NCBI GenBank assembly: GCA_035696365.1
Contig: DASRQS010000008.1
Span: forward strand, 1 to 64,000
DNA length: 64,000 nt
Source of the DNA: JALYLC01 sp035696365
GTDB lineage: Bacteria > Actinomycetota > Thermoleophilia > Gaiellales > JALYLC01
Direction: 5' to 3'
Shown here in pieces: positions 17,325-26,472 of the stretch. The notes under the pieces are model-generated. The model was not told the DNA's origin and ran no database searches. It was given only the letters and a program-made list of their open reading frames with translations. How positions within the stretch are numbered: the stretch's first letter is position 1; each line of letters begins with the position of its first letter. The position numbers and the translations under genes are program-made.

Positions 17325-18271
17325 TGCCGGTCTCCTCCGAGACGGTCGCGCTGCTGCTCGGCTCCGAGCGCAACCCGGTGGCGCGCGTGCTGCTGGGAGC
17401 CGTGCGCAGCGTGCGCTACGTCGGCCGCCGCCCGCTCGGCGCCTTCGGGCTGATCACGATCGCGATCGTCGTCCTGATGGCGCTCTTCGGAGGCGCGGTC
17501 GCGCCGCAGGATCCGCTTGCCAGCAGCAGCCTCGACTTCGCCCACCGCATGCAGGGCCCCTCGAGCGCGTACTGGCTCGGCACCGACGAGTCCGGCCGCG
17601 ACCTGCTCTCGCAGTTCCTGCTCGGAGCGCGCATCCCGCTGATCGTCGGGCTCGCGGCCGGCCTCACGTCGGCGGTCATCGGAACGGTGGTCGGCATCAG
17701 CGCGGGCTACTTCGGCGGCTGGACCGACCGCGGCCTGACGTTCCTCGACGACTGGTTCCTCGTGATCCCGTTCGTGCCGTTCGCCGTGCTCGTGGCGGCC
17801 CTCCTGCAGGACGACGCCGAGCGGATCCCCGGCGGAAGGACCGGCATCATCGTGATCGTGCTCGCGATCACCGGCTGGGCGGGAATGACGCGCATCGTGC
17901 GCGCGCAGGTGCTGTCGCTGCGCGAGCGCCCGTTCGTCGAGCGCGCGCGCTCCCAGGGCGCCTCGCACTTCTGGATCATGCGGCGCCACATCCTGCCCAA
18001 TGTGATGCCGATCGTGTGGGCGAACTCGGTGGTGATCGTCGCGCTCGCGGTGCTCGGTGAGGCAGGGCTGTCGTTCTTCGGTCTCGGCGACCCCGACGCG
18101 TTCTCGTGGGGCACGGTGCTCTACAACGGCTTCCAGGCCGGCGCGATCAACCAGAACGCCTGGTGGTACGTGCTGCCGCCGGGCATCGCGATCACGCTCT
18201 TCGTGCTGGCGTTCTTCTCCGTCGGCCAGGTCATCGAGGAGGCGGCCAACCCGCAGGGGCGCGAGCGATGA
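17324..18271 (+). CDS. ABC importer permease, DppC/OppC type
   Basis: 315 residues. Six membrane helices; the family segment HWLGTDxxGRD appears as YWLGTDESGRDLLSQFLLGA, and the EAA loop as RPFVERARSQGASHFWIMRR. Its ATG overlaps the TGA of the upstream permease and its own stop overlaps the next ATG. Second half of the transmembrane channel. Confidence 0.95.
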   Translation: MPVSSETVALLLGSERNPVARVLLGAVRSVRYVGRRPLGAFGLITIAIVVLMALFGGAVAPQDPLASSSLDFAHRMQGPSSAYWLGTDESGRDLLSQFLLGARIPLIVGLAAGLTSAVIGTVVGISAGYFGGWTDRGLTFLDDWFLVIPFVPFAVLVAALLQDDAERIPGGRTGIIVIVLAITGWAGMTRIVRAQVLSLRERPFVERARSQGASHFWIMRRHILPNVMPIVWANSVVIVALAVLGEAGLSFFGLGDPDAFSWGTVLYNGFQAGAINQNAWWYVLPPGIAITLFVLAFFSVGQVIEEAANPQGRER

Positions 18272-19275
18272 GCGATCCCGTCCTGCGCGTCGACGACCTG
18301 CGCATCGGCTATCGCGCCGGGGAGACCGACGTCGAGATCGTCTCGGGCGTCTCCTTCGAGCTGCAGCGCGGCGAGGCGCTGGGCCTCGCCGGCGAGTCGG
18401 GCTGCGGCAAGACGACCACCGCGCTCGGCGTGCTGCAGCTCCTGCCTCCTGGCCTGCGGCGGATCTCGGGGACGATCGACCTCGCGACCCAGAACGGCAT
18501 CGTGCACCTGCACCGGCGCACCGAGCGCGGCATGCGCGACCTGCGCTGGGCCGAGATCTCGCTCGTCTTCCAGGGAGCGCTCAACGCGCTCGATCCCGTT
18601 CAGCGCATCTCGCGCCAGATCGGCGCCGCCATCCGCCTGCACGACCCCGAGGCCGACCGCACAGCCGTGCGCGAGCGCGTGCGCGGGCTGCTGGAGCGCG
18701 TCGGCATCAACCCCGATCGCGCCGATCAGTACCCGCACGAGTTCTCGGGCGGCATGCGCCAGCGGGTCATGATCGCGCTGGCGCTGGCCTGCGACCCCGA
18801 GGTGATCATCGCGGACGAGCCGACGACGGCCCTCGACGTGATGACGCAGGCGCAGGTGCTCGCGCTGCTCGAGGAGCTGCGCCGCGACCTCGGTCTCGCC
18901 CTGCTCCTGATCACGCACGACCTGGCCGTGATCGCCGAGACCTGCGAGCGCGTGGCCGTGATGTACGCAGGCGGCATCGTCGAGACCGGCCCCACGGCCA
19001 CCGTCTTCGCCGTACCCCAGCACCCCTATACCCAACGGCTGCTCGGGGCGTTCCCGCAGGTCGGAATGGAGCGCGCCCTGCCGCCCGCCATCCCGGGCGG
19101 GCCGCCGGATCCCGCCGACCCGCCCTCGGGGTGCCGCTTCCACCCGCGCTGCCACCTCGCGCGCGAGGCCTGCGCGCACGGCGAGGTGGCGCTGCGTCCA
19201 GTGGGCGACGACCACGAGTCGGCCTGCCTGTTCGCGCCGCTGACGCAGGCGCCGCTGACCGGAGCGTTCCGGTGA
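18268..19275 (+). CDS. ABC importer ATP-binding protein, OppD/DppD type
   Basis: 335 residues. Walker A GESGCGKTT, Q-loop VFQGALNALDP, signature FSGGMRQRV, Walker B VIIADEPTTALD and the H-loop LITHDLAV are all present. The C-terminal oligopeptide-transporter extension has HPYTQRLLGAFP and a cysteine cluster (CRFHPRCHLAREAC) that in relatives binds an iron-sulfur cluster. Start codon overlaps the preceding stop by four bases. Confidence 0.96.
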   Translation: MSDPVLRVDDLRIGYRAGETDVEIVSGVSFELQRGEALGLAGESGCGKTTTALGVLQLLPPGLRRISGTIDLATQNGIVHLHRRTERGMRDLRWAEISLVFQGALNALDPVQRISRQIGAAIRLHDPEADRTAVRERVRGLLERVGINPDRADQYPHEFSGGMRQRVMIALALACDPEVIIADEPTTALDVMTQAQVLALLEELRRDLGLALLLITHDLAVIAETCERVAVMYAGGIVETGPTATVFAVPQHPYTQRLLGAFPQVGMERALPPAIPGGPPDPADPPSGCRFHPRCHLAREACAHGEVALRPVGDDHESACLFAPLTQAPLTGAFR

Positions 19276-20285
19276 GCACGACCCCGCTCGCCTCCGCCGT
19301 CACACCGCTGGTCGAGGCCCGCGGCCTGGAAGTCACGTTCCGCAGCCGCGGCCGCAGCGTGCACGCCCTGGACGGCGTCGACCTCGAGTGGCGCCAGAAC
19401 GAGGTCCTGGGCGTGGTCGGCGAGTCCGGCTGCGGCAAGACGACGCTCGCGCGCACCCTGCTGGGGCTCGAGCAGCCGAGCGGCGGCGAGTTGCGCTTCG
19501 ACGGCGCGGCGCTTGATCGCGGCGGCGTGCGCGCGCTGCGGCGCAAGGTGCAGATGGTGTTCCAGGATCCGTACCAGTCACTCAACCCGCGCATGCGCGT
19601 GAGCGAGCTGGTGCAGGAGCCGCTGCGCATGCAGGGGATGTCGCGCGGCGAGCGCGTGCTGCGGGCCGCGACGGCGCTCGAGGACGCGGGTCTGGGTCCG
19701 GCGGAGCGCTTCTGGCACCGCTTCCCGCACGAGCTCTCGGGCGGTCAGCGGCAGCGCGTCGCGATCGCGAGCGCGCTCGCGCCGGAGCCCGCGGGGATCG
19801 TCTGCGACGAACCCGTTTCGGCGCTCGACGTCTCCGTGCGCGTGCAGGTGCTGCACCTGCTGCTCGGCCTCCGCCGTTCGCGCGGGCTGGCGCTGCTTCT
19901 GATCACGCACGACATCAACCTCGCCTGGGCGCTCTGCGACCGCGTCGCCGTCATGTACCTGGGCCGCGTGATCGAGCTCGGTAGCGCCGCCGACGTGCTC
20001 GAGCGGCCCCAGCACCCCTACACGCAGGCGCTGATCGCGGTGGCGCCCAGCACGCGCCCGCGGCTCGCCGGGCGGGCGTCGATCCTGGAGGGCGAGGTGC
20101 CCGACGCCACGCGCCTCCCGAGCGGCTGCCGCTTCCACCCGCGTTGTCCGCGTGCACGCGAGCGCTGCGCGGACGAGGACGTCGGCCCGCGGCCGACCGG
20201 CGCCGCGGGTCAGACCGCGGCCTGCTGGTACCCGGGCATCGAGAGCCCGCGCGGCGAGCTGGCGGTCCTTACTTCCGGTAGATGA
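19272..20285 (+). CDS. ABC importer ATP-binding protein, OppF/DppF type
   Basis: 337 residues from a GTG that overlaps the previous stop. Walker A GESGCGKTT, Q-loop VFQDPYQSLNPRM (the typical OppF sequence), signature LSGGQRQRV, Walker B IVCDEPVSALD, H-loop LITHDINL and a C-terminal CRFHPRCPRARERC cluster. Pairs with the OppD-type subunit to power the importer. Last gene of the operon; its final 17 bases overlap the 3' end of the convergent gene at 20269. Confidence 0.96.
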   Translation: MSTTPLASAVTPLVEARGLEVTFRSRGRSVHALDGVDLEWRQNEVLGVVGESGCGKTTLARTLLGLEQPSGGELRFDGAALDRGGVRALRRKVQMVFQDPYQSLNPRMRVSELVQEPLRMQGMSRGERVLRAATALEDAGLGPAERFWHRFPHELSGGQRQRVAIASALAPEPAGIVCDEPVSALDVSVRVQVLHLLLGLRRSRGLALLLITHDINLAWALCDRVAVMYLGRVIELGSAADVLERPQHPYTQALIAVAPSTRPRLAGRASILEGEVPDATRLPSGCRFHPRCPRARERCADEDVGPRPTGAAGQTAACWYPGIESPRGELAVLTSGR

Positions 20286-21576
20286 ACGTCGCGCGCCCGA
20301 TCAGGCGCCCGAAGGTCGGCGGAGCGCCCTTGTGCCTGGCCGCGGGCCAGACGTACCAGACGTAGGTGCCGGGCTCGAGTTTGCCGGCCGGAATGCGATA
20401 TGAGGCGCGCGAGGGCCAGTCGACGAGCACGCGCCGGCCCTTGTGGAAGAGCTGCACGTTGTAGTACGCCGTCCCCTGCTTGGCCTTCCAGGTCAGGAGC
20501 GGAGGGCCGGGCACGACGCTGCCGGTCAGCGGGCGCAGCGGGAGGAGCGGCGCGAGCGAGACGGTGCGCCGCGCCGGCGCCGAGACGTTGCCGTTGTGGT
20601 CGTAGGCGAACACGGCCACGTGGGCGCGCTGGCCCGCGCGCAGGGTGAAGGAGCCCGACGGGCGCAGGCTGCTCGCGATCACGCTTCCGTCGCCCGGGTC
20701 GCGAGGCGAGCGCGACAGGTTGAGCACGGCGACCACGCGATCGAGATCGGCCGCCGTGGGATTCACCCAGTGGAGCGTCACCCGGGCACCGCGCGAACTG
20801 GGTCGTGAGCGCGGCAGGACGGCGCTCAGCTTGCTGGGCGCATGCGGCGCGACCTTGTCGCCGAGCGCACTCACGGAGGCGGTGGGCGGCGGAGCCGCGC
20901 CGCCCGGAGCGGGCGACGCCACGACCAGCGGCTGCAGGTTCGCGACGGTCAGGGCGGCCACAGCGGTGGCCGTATGGCCCGCGTTGTCGGTCACGACGTT
21001 GCACACCTCGTAGCTGCCGTTGGCGACCCCGCTCGTGTCCCACACGGCGCCCAGCACCGGACCCGCGGCGCAGGCGCCGGGCGCGCCGACGTGAAAGACG
21101 CTCGAGGCGACTCCGGAGAGCGCGTCCGCGCCCGTCCCCGAGACACCCACGACGCCGCGGACCACGCCCGCCGGCGACTGGCCGGAGACCGCCACGGTGG
21201 CGGTCGGATTCGTCGTGTCGACCGACACGGTCACGCCGGGGCCATCCGCCGTCGTCAGCAGGTCCGCGACCCTGATGTGGTAGCAGTAGGTGCCGTCGAC
21301 CGGTCTGCCCGTGAAGTCCGTCGTCGCATTGCCCGGGAACGTGGTGATCAGGCCGCTGACCGCCGGCGGTTCCGCGCAGGGACCGCTCGCGCGGTAGACG
21401 GACTGCGAGAGGTTGAGCGGATCGGGCGCGGGCGTCCAGTGCAGCGTCAGCGGGAAGGCGTAGGGGGCGCTGGTGAGCACCGGCGGGGCCGACGGCGCAG
21501 TCGCCGCGAGCGCGCCGCCCGGAAGGGCCGCGGCGAGTGCCGCGAAGAAGCCGATGAGCAACGAGCGTCGTGCCAT
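20269..21576 (-). CDS. Secreted fibronectin/Ig-like multidomain protein
   Basis: 435 residues. I chose the ATG of MARRSLLIGFFAALAAALPG because GGAGG lies 9 bases upstream; the signal peptide ends near ALAA. The mature part contains two Ig/fibronectin-like segments (PPVLTSAPYAFPLTLHW, VDTTNPTATVAVSGQSPAG with ADALSGVASSVF) and a C-terminal fibronectin-like region (RVTLHWVNPTAADLDRVVAV; KAKQGTAYYNVQLFHKG). No enzyme motif or wall anchor. Probably an extracellular matrix or adhesion protein. Its 3' end overlaps the ABC operon. Confidence 0.75.
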   Translation of the reverse strand: MARRSLLIGFFAALAAALPGGALAATAPSAPPVLTSAPYAFPLTLHWTPAPDPLNLSQSVYRASGPCAEPPAVSGLITTFPGNATTDFTGRPVDGTYCYHIRVADLLTTADGPGVTVSVDTTNPTATVAVSGQSPAGVVRGVVGVSGTGADALSGVASSVFHVGAPGACAAGPVLGAVWDTSGVANGSYEVCNVVTDNAGHTATAVAALTVANLQPLVVASPAPGGAAPPPTASVSALGDKVAPHAPSKLSAVLPRSRPSSRGARVTLHWVNPTAADLDRVVAVLNLSRSPRDPGDGSVIASSLRPSGSFTLRAGQRAHVAVFAYDHNGNVSAPARRTVSLAPLLPLRPLTGSVVPGPPLLTWKAKQGTAYYNVQLFHKGRRVLVDWPSRASYRIPAGKLEPGTYVWYVWPAARHKGAPPTFGRLIGRATFIYRK

Positions 21577-21754
21577 GTCGAGCATCCTCCGTGCCGTCCA
21601 TCCTGGGGCGGCGTGCAGCCGGCGACGGCTCACCCTACCCAGCAATCGGCGCGACCTCACGGCCCGGTTCAGATCACTCGCCGATGACCACCTGTTCGGG
21701 GAGGAAGCCTCCCCCGAAGGTCCTGGCGCCGCCCCCGCTGCGAGCATTCCCCGC

Positions 21755-22561
21755 ATGCCGCATCTCCGCTACGAGCAGCACACCTGGCCCGAGCTGGCCG
21801 AGCTCGCCGGCCGCGACGACGTGGTCGTCGTGATTCCCACGGCCACGCTCGAGGACCACGGCCATCACCTCCCGATCGACACCGACGTGCGCCTGATCGA
21901 GGAGGTCGCCCGCGGCGCCTGCGAGCGCGTGAACGCGGAGGGCGGCACCGCGCTCCTCTTCCCGACAGCGGTGCACGGCTACACGCCTCACCACCTGCAC
22001 TTCCCGGGCAGCGTCACGCTGCGCTGGAACGTCTTCGTGGAGTACCTGCTCGACATCGGCCGCTCGCTCTGCCACCACGGCTTCGATCGCATCCTCATGG
22101 CCAACGGGCACGGCTCCAACCAGCCACTCGTCGACATCGCGGCACGCCTCGTCAACGTCGAGCACCCGTCGGCGATCTGCGCGTCCTGCTGGTACCTCGT
22201 GACGCCGGAGTCCAAGCTCCTACTCGAGGAGCTCCGCGAATCCGGCCGCGGCGGCATGGCGCACGCCTGCGAGCTGGAGACCTCGCTCTACCTCGCGATC
22301 GAGCCGGGCCTCGTGCAGATGGAGCGAGCGGTCAAGGAGATCCCGCCGCAGACGGAGTTCATGTGGATGGACTGGAGCGACGGGCCGCTCTCCTACATGC
22401 CGCACTGGAGCGCGCTCTCGCAATCGGGGGTGACGGGCGACGCCACCCTGGCGACGGCCGAGAAGGGCAGCCGCTGGCTGGCCCGCGCTCAGGAGGAGAT
22501 CGCGCAGTTCATCTGCGAGGTGCGCGACCGGCCGCATCCCCAGCCGGTCGATCACCACTAG
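21755..22561 (+). CDS. Creatininase-family amidohydrolase
   Basis: 268 residues. Family features: IPTATLEDHGHHLPIDTDVRL with the Glu/His/Asp metal ligands, MANGHGSNQPLVD, and GGMAHACELETSLYL with the Glu ligand. Members include creatininase, mycofactocin MftE and FAPy deformylase-like ArfB; all are binuclear metal amidohydrolases in the cytosol. No mycofactocin genes lie nearby, so substrate is open. It lies 28 bases before the polymerase gene, but that gene has its own -10. Confidence 0.88.
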   Translation: MPHLRYEQHTWPELAELAGRDDVVVVIPTATLEDHGHHLPIDTDVRLIEEVARGACERVNAEGGTALLFPTAVHGYTPHHLHFPGSVTLRWNVFVEYLLDIGRSLCHHGFDRILMANGHGSNQPLVDIAARLVNVEHPSAICASCWYLVTPESKLLLEELRESGRGGMAHACELETSLYLAIEPGLVQMERAVKEIPPQTEFMWMDWSDGPLSYMPHWSALSQSGVTGDATLATAEKGSRWLARAQEEIAQFICEVRDRPHPQPVDHH

Positions 22562-22576
22562 CGAAAAACCCGCCAC

Positions 22577-22582
22577 TAGTGT
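22577..22582 (+). promoter_or_regulatory. -10 element TAGTGT for the polymerase gene
   Basis: 7 bases separate TAGTGT from the ATG at 22590, the spacing seen at many starts in this window. Confidence 0.45.
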
Positions 22583-22589
22583 GAGTGGC

Positions 22590-24419
22590 ATGAGTCTTCC
22601 TGCAGCCATTGGTCTGCCGCGGCCGCGTGCCGCCGTGCTGGCGCGGACCGCCTGGCTCGCGCTGCCCGCGATCGCCACGCTGGCGCTGGCAGCGCAGGAG
22701 GGCGGCTCGCGGACCGGCGACTGGATGCCGTGGGCGCTGGTCGCCGTGCTGGCCGCCGGCGCGCTGCTGGCCTTCGACATCCTGCGCCTGCGCCGCGGCT
22801 TCGGGCTCGCTGCGCTCGGCTGCATCGCGGGCCTGGCGATCTGGAGCGGCCTCTCGGTGGCGTGGGCCTGGCTGCCGGGTGACGCCGCCACCGAGGCCTC
22901 GCGCACGCTCTTCTACGCCTCGGCCTTCGCGATCGTGCTGCTCGCGATTCGCACGCAGCGCGACGCCGCGACGATGGTCGGGCTGATCGCGACGGCGACC
23001 GGCCTCGTCACGCTCTACGGCTGCGTTCGCCTCGCCCAGTCGGCGCCCGACTCGTTCATGATCTACGACCGCGTCGGCTGGCCGACCGGCTATCCGAACA
23101 CGTCCGCCTCGCTCGGCGTGCTCGGCTTCTGGACGCTCGTCGGGGTGGGTGCGGAGCGGCACCTGATCTGGCCTGCCCGTGCGCTCGCGCTTGCCGCGGC
23201 CGTGCCGGCCCTGGGCTTCGCGCTGCTGACGCAGAGCCGCGGCGCGGCGCTCACGCTGATCCTCGTCTCGCCCTTCGCGATCGCGCTGGTGCGCGAGCGG
23301 CTGCGGCTGACGGCCTTCACCTTCGTCGCGCTCGCGGGCCTCCTCCCCGCCCTGCCGGCGCTCCGCACCGCCATCGACACGGGCACGGCAGCCGACGCCG
23401 GCACGGCCGCTTCGCGCCTCCTGCTCGGCGGCGTGATCGTCGCCGCCGTCGGTGCGGCGATCGCCCTGGCCGACCAGCGCATCTCGATCCCGCCCGAGCG
23501 CCGCCGCCGGCTCGGCAGGGGCGCCGCCCTGGTGACTGCGATTGCTGCGGTGCTTCTGCTCGGCGTCGCGCTGCAGCAGGGCGCGCCCGGGCGCATCGAC
23601 AACGCGTTCCACTCCTTCACCAAGGTCGACGCGGCCGGCGACGGCGGGCCGCACCTGCTCTCGGTCGAGTCGAATCGCTGGGACTTCTGGAAGGTCGCCG
23701 CGAGCGATCTGTCGGCGCGGCCGCTGACGGGCTACGGCGCCGGCAGCTTCGGGCCGACCTACCTGCGCCGCGGCCACAGCAGCGAGCTGCCCGCGCAGGC
23801 CCACGGGCAGCTCCAGGAGCTCGCCGCGACGCTCGGCATCCCGGGACTGCTGCTGGGCAGCGCCGTGGGCGCCATCGGTCTCGCCGGCCTTCTGCGGCGG
23901 CGCAAGCAGCCCTCGGCGGCGCTCGCGGGCGCCGCGGTGGGCACCGCCTGCGTGCTCGCGCACGCCCAGGTCGATTGGCACTGGCAGGTGCCGGCGGTGG
24001 CGCTGCCGGTGATGGCGCTCGTGGCCTGCGGTGCCGCGCTGCATCCTGCGGGAGCGCTCGTCCCGCGCCGCGCCGCGCGCATCGGCGGCGGCATCGTGCT
24101 CGCGCTCGGGTTGCTCTGGGTGCTGCCGGGCTTCGCCTCGGAGCGCCTGATCGAGCGCGCCGTGGCCAACGACGACCCCGCCGCCGCGAGGACCGCCGCG
24201 ACGATCTCGCCCTTCGACCCTGCGCCCCTGCGGCTGGCCGCTCAGCTCGAGGGCCCCGGCCGCGGGCTGAAGGACGCCCTCGCCGCGGCGAATCGCGGGC
24301 CCGAGGAGTGGAGCTCCTGGGCGGTCGTCGCGCAGCTCGCCGCCAAGGACGGCGCGCTCGTGGCGAGCGCCTGCGCGCGCGCCCGCTCCGACAACCCGCG
24401 ACTCCAATCGTGCCCCTGA
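22590..24419 (+). CDS. O-antigen ligase/polymerase (Wzy_C family) membrane protein
   Basis: 609 residues with about a dozen membrane helices. The large loop has SNRWDFWKVAASDLSARPL, GYGAGSFGPTYL and PAQAHGQLQELAATLGIPGL, the positions where Wzy/WaaL family members carry RxxxW and H-x-x-x-L-Q motifs. A soluble tail (about 500-609) is rich in Ala/Arg helices reminiscent of TPR. It would polymerise or ligate lipid-linked repeat units on the outer side of the membrane. First gene of a co-directional run with 24421 and 25233; only one base separates it from the next ATG. Confidence 0.85.
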   Translation: MSLPAAIGLPRPRAAVLARTAWLALPAIATLALAAQEGGSRTGDWMPWALVAVLAAGALLAFDILRLRRGFGLAALGCIAGLAIWSGLSVAWAWLPGDAATEASRTLFYASAFAIVLLAIRTQRDAATMVGLIATATGLVTLYGCVRLAQSAPDSFMIYDRVGWPTGYPNTSASLGVLGFWTLVGVGAERHLIWPARALALAAAVPALGFALLTQSRGAALTLILVSPFAIALVRERLRLTAFTFVALAGLLPALPALRTAIDTGTAADAGTAASRLLLGGVIVAAVGAAIALADQRISIPPERRRRLGRGAALVTAIAAVLLLGVALQQGAPGRIDNAFHSFTKVDAAGDGGPHLLSVESNRWDFWKVAASDLSARPLTGYGAGSFGPTYLRRGHSSELPAQAHGQLQELAATLGIPGLLLGSAVGAIGLAGLLRRRKQPSAALAGAAVGTACVLAHAQVDWHWQVPAVALPVMALVACGAALHPAGALVPRRAARIGGGIVLALGLLWVLPGFASERLIERAVANDDPAAARTAATISPFDPAPLRLAAQLEGPGRGLKDALAAANRGPEEWSSWAVVAQLAAKDGALVASACARARSDNPRLQSCP

Positions 24420-24420
24420 C

Positions 24421-25236
24421 ATGACGCCAACTACGGTCGCACGCGACGCCGTGTCGCCGCGCTGCTTCGCGCACGATCTCCCCGACGCCCCGTTCTCCTC
24501 CGACGCGCTGGACGAGATCTGCCGCGCCGCCGATGCGCGCGGCCAGCTCGCCGTGCAGATCCCCGACAGCTCGCGCGAGCGCCTCGGCCAGCGACCCGAG
24601 TTCACCAAGCCGCGCTACCCGATCCTGCAGGACGCGCTCGAGCGGCCGGTGCACTACCGCATCTTCAACACCGCGACCTGGGGCCCGCGGGACCACGCGG
24701 AGTGCCGCGCGCGGCTGTACGAGCTGGCCGGCCCCGACGCCGGCCTGGGCGACATCCCGCGCGAGACGGTGGTGCGCGTGTTCTCGCCGGCGGCGCTCGT
24801 CGCGCTGCACGGCGATCCCGACGCCAAGCTCGTGGCCGGCATCGCCGGCACCACGGTCTGGTGGGTGCGCCCCGTGCACGCGATGACGCAGCTGCAGCAC
24901 GAGAACCTGCTGCGTGGTGAGTTCTTCCTGCCGTTCAGCGAGCATCTCGAGGAGCGCGGCCTGCAGCTCGACCCCGGCGCGGCCTGCTTCGTGCCGGCGC
25001 GCTGGGCGCACTGGCTCGACCATCCGTGTGACGTTCCGAGCGTCACGTTCGACGTCGGTTTCTACACGCGCAACGATCTGCGGGCGCGCAAGGTCTACGA
25101 CGTCGACTGGCTCCTGCGCAAGGCGCACCTCTCTCCCGCCGGGCCGGGCGGTCGTCTCGACCGCCTCAAGTGCCTGGCGTTCGACGGCATCAGCACCGCG
25201 ACGCGGCGCGGCCTGCACTACCGGGGGCACGTGTGA
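24421..25236 (+). CDS. JmjC/cupin-like protein (paralogue A) in polysaccharide locus
   Basis: 271 residues. The middle holds VVRVFSPAALVALHGDPDAKLV and, downstream, PGAACFVPARWAHWLDHP. His130-x-Asp132 and His197 fit the HxD...H iron triad of JmjC/cupin_8 2-oxoglutarate oxygenases. It is clearly paralogous to 26473-27249: both have RVFS...ALHGD, RW-x-HWL and a C-terminus RKVYDVDW/NWMLR then F-D-x-I-x-TAT. Predicted to be cytosolic, with no signal peptide. Possible role: hydroxylation of a sugar, amino acid or other building block, but activity is inferred only. It overlaps the ATP-grasp gene by 4 bases. Confidence 0.7.
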   Translation: MTPTTVARDAVSPRCFAHDLPDAPFSSDALDEICRAADARGQLAVQIPDSSRERLGQRPEFTKPRYPILQDALERPVHYRIFNTATWGPRDHAECRARLYELAGPDAGLGDIPRETVVRVFSPAALVALHGDPDAKLVAGIAGTTVWWVRPVHAMTQLQHENLLRGEFFLPFSEHLEERGLQLDPGAACFVPARWAHWLDHPCDVPSVTFDVGFYTRNDLRARKVYDVDWLLRKAHLSPAGPGGRLDRLKCLAFDGISTATRRGLHYRGHV

Positions 25237-26435
25237 CCGTCGCGCGCGGGCGCGTGCTGGTTCTCGACGGCGATACGCGAGCGGGCCTGGAGATCGCCCG
25301 CCGGCTGCATCGCCTCGGCGAGCGCGTGGCGATCGCCTCCTCCGAGGCGGGCGCCAGCGGCATGCGGACGCGGGCTGCCGAGGCACGGGTCGTCCTGCCC
25401 GATCCGCGCACGGCTTTCGACGGCTACGCAGACGGGATCGCCGACGCGCTCGCAAGCGGGGACGTCGCCATGTGCAGTGGGGAGCGCGCGCTCGAGGCGC
25501 TGCGCGCGCGGCGCGAGGCCATCGCGGCTCGCGGCGCGATCGCCGCCATCGCCTCGGAGCCGGCCCTCACGATCGCCGGCTCCAAGCAGCTGACGCTCGA
25601 CCGTGCGGCCGCGCTCGGCATCGACTGCCCGCGCTCGCTCCAGGTCTCGAACCCTGAGGCGGTGCTGGAGGGTGCCGGCGAGCTCGGCTACCCGCTGGTC
25701 GTCAAGCCGCTCGCGTCCTGGCGCGCGCTGCCCGGCGGCGGCGGCGAGACCGTCGCTCCCATGCTGGCGTACGACCGAGCCGGCCTGGAGGTCGTCGCGC
25801 GGCGCCTGGTGCGCGCCGACGCGCCCGCGCTGCTGCAGCAGGTGGCCACCGGTGTGCGCGAGACGCACAAGTTCCTGCTCCAGGACGGCCGCGTGATCGC
25901 CCGGCTGGTGATGGTCGCCGAGCGCTGCTGGCCCCCGCTCGGCGGCTCCTCGGTGATGCGGGTGACCGTGGAGCCGCCCGCCGACTCCTACGAGCTCGCA
26001 CTCGCGCTGGTCACCGACGTGGGCCTCGAGGGCGTCTCCGAGGTGGAGTTCCGCCGCGATGCCGCCGGCCGCCCCCTGCTGATGGAGATCAACGCGCGCA
26101 TCTCCCAATCGATCGCGCTCGCCCACCGAGCCGGCGTCGAGCTCGCGCAGCTGCATTTGCGCTGGGCACGCGGAGAGCACCTGGAGCCTGTCGCGGACTA
26201 CCGCCGAGGAGTCCGCCTCGGCTGGCCGGCCGGCGAAGCACGCCTCCTGGCCTGCGGCCTGATCGGCCGCCTGGACCCTCGCCCCCGCCCGCTGGACGAA
26301 CTCCGCGACATCGCCCGAGACTACGGCCTCCGCCACGCGGGCCTCGAGGGCCTGGACCGCCGCGACCTGGCCCCCACGGCAGCAGCCCTGACCTTCACCC
26401 TCCGCAGCGCGGGAGGCTGGCTCCGCCGAGCATGA
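25233..26435 (+). CDS. ATP-grasp ligase in polysaccharide locus
   Basis: 400 residues from a GTG overlapping the previous stop. An N-terminal nucleotide-fold segment (RVLVLDGDTRAGLEIARRL), then the ATP-grasp core: SKQLTLDRAAALGIDCPRS, YPLVVKPLASW (ATP-binding Lys), ETHKFLLQDGRV, and the metal-binding end VSEVEFRRDAAGRPLLMEIN with Glu and Asn. The order resembles carbamoyl-phosphate-synthase-like and PylC-like carboxylate-amine ligases. It would join a carboxylate to an amine using ATP. Position between two JmjC/cupin-like paralogues suggests it makes or attaches an amino-acid-type group. Convergent with the next gene. Confidence 0.85.
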   Translation: MTVARGRVLVLDGDTRAGLEIARRLHRLGERVAIASSEAGASGMRTRAAEARVVLPDPRTAFDGYADGIADALASGDVAMCSGERALEALRARREAIAARGAIAAIASEPALTIAGSKQLTLDRAAALGIDCPRSLQVSNPEAVLEGAGELGYPLVVKPLASWRALPGGGGETVAPMLAYDRAGLEVVARRLVRADAPALLQQVATGVRETHKFLLQDGRVIARLVMVAERCWPPLGGSSVMRVTVEPPADSYELALALVTDVGLEGVSEVEFRRDAAGRPLLMEINARISQSIALAHRAGVELAQLHLRWARGEHLEPVADYRRGVRLGWPAGEARLLACGLIGRLDPRPRPLDELRDIARDYGLRHAGLEGLDRRDLAPTAAALTFTLRSAGGWLRRA

Positions 26436-26448
26436 ACTGGGCCCGGCA

Positions 26449-26460
26449 CGGCACGTGCCG
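26449..26460. terminator. Palindrome between convergent genes
   Basis: CGGCACGTGCCG is a perfect 12-base palindrome in the 37-base gap between the ATP-grasp gene and the second JmjC/cupin-like gene. It may act as a weak bidirectional terminator; it is short and lacks a loop. Confidence 0.3.
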
Positions 26461-26472
26461 CGCCAGACCACG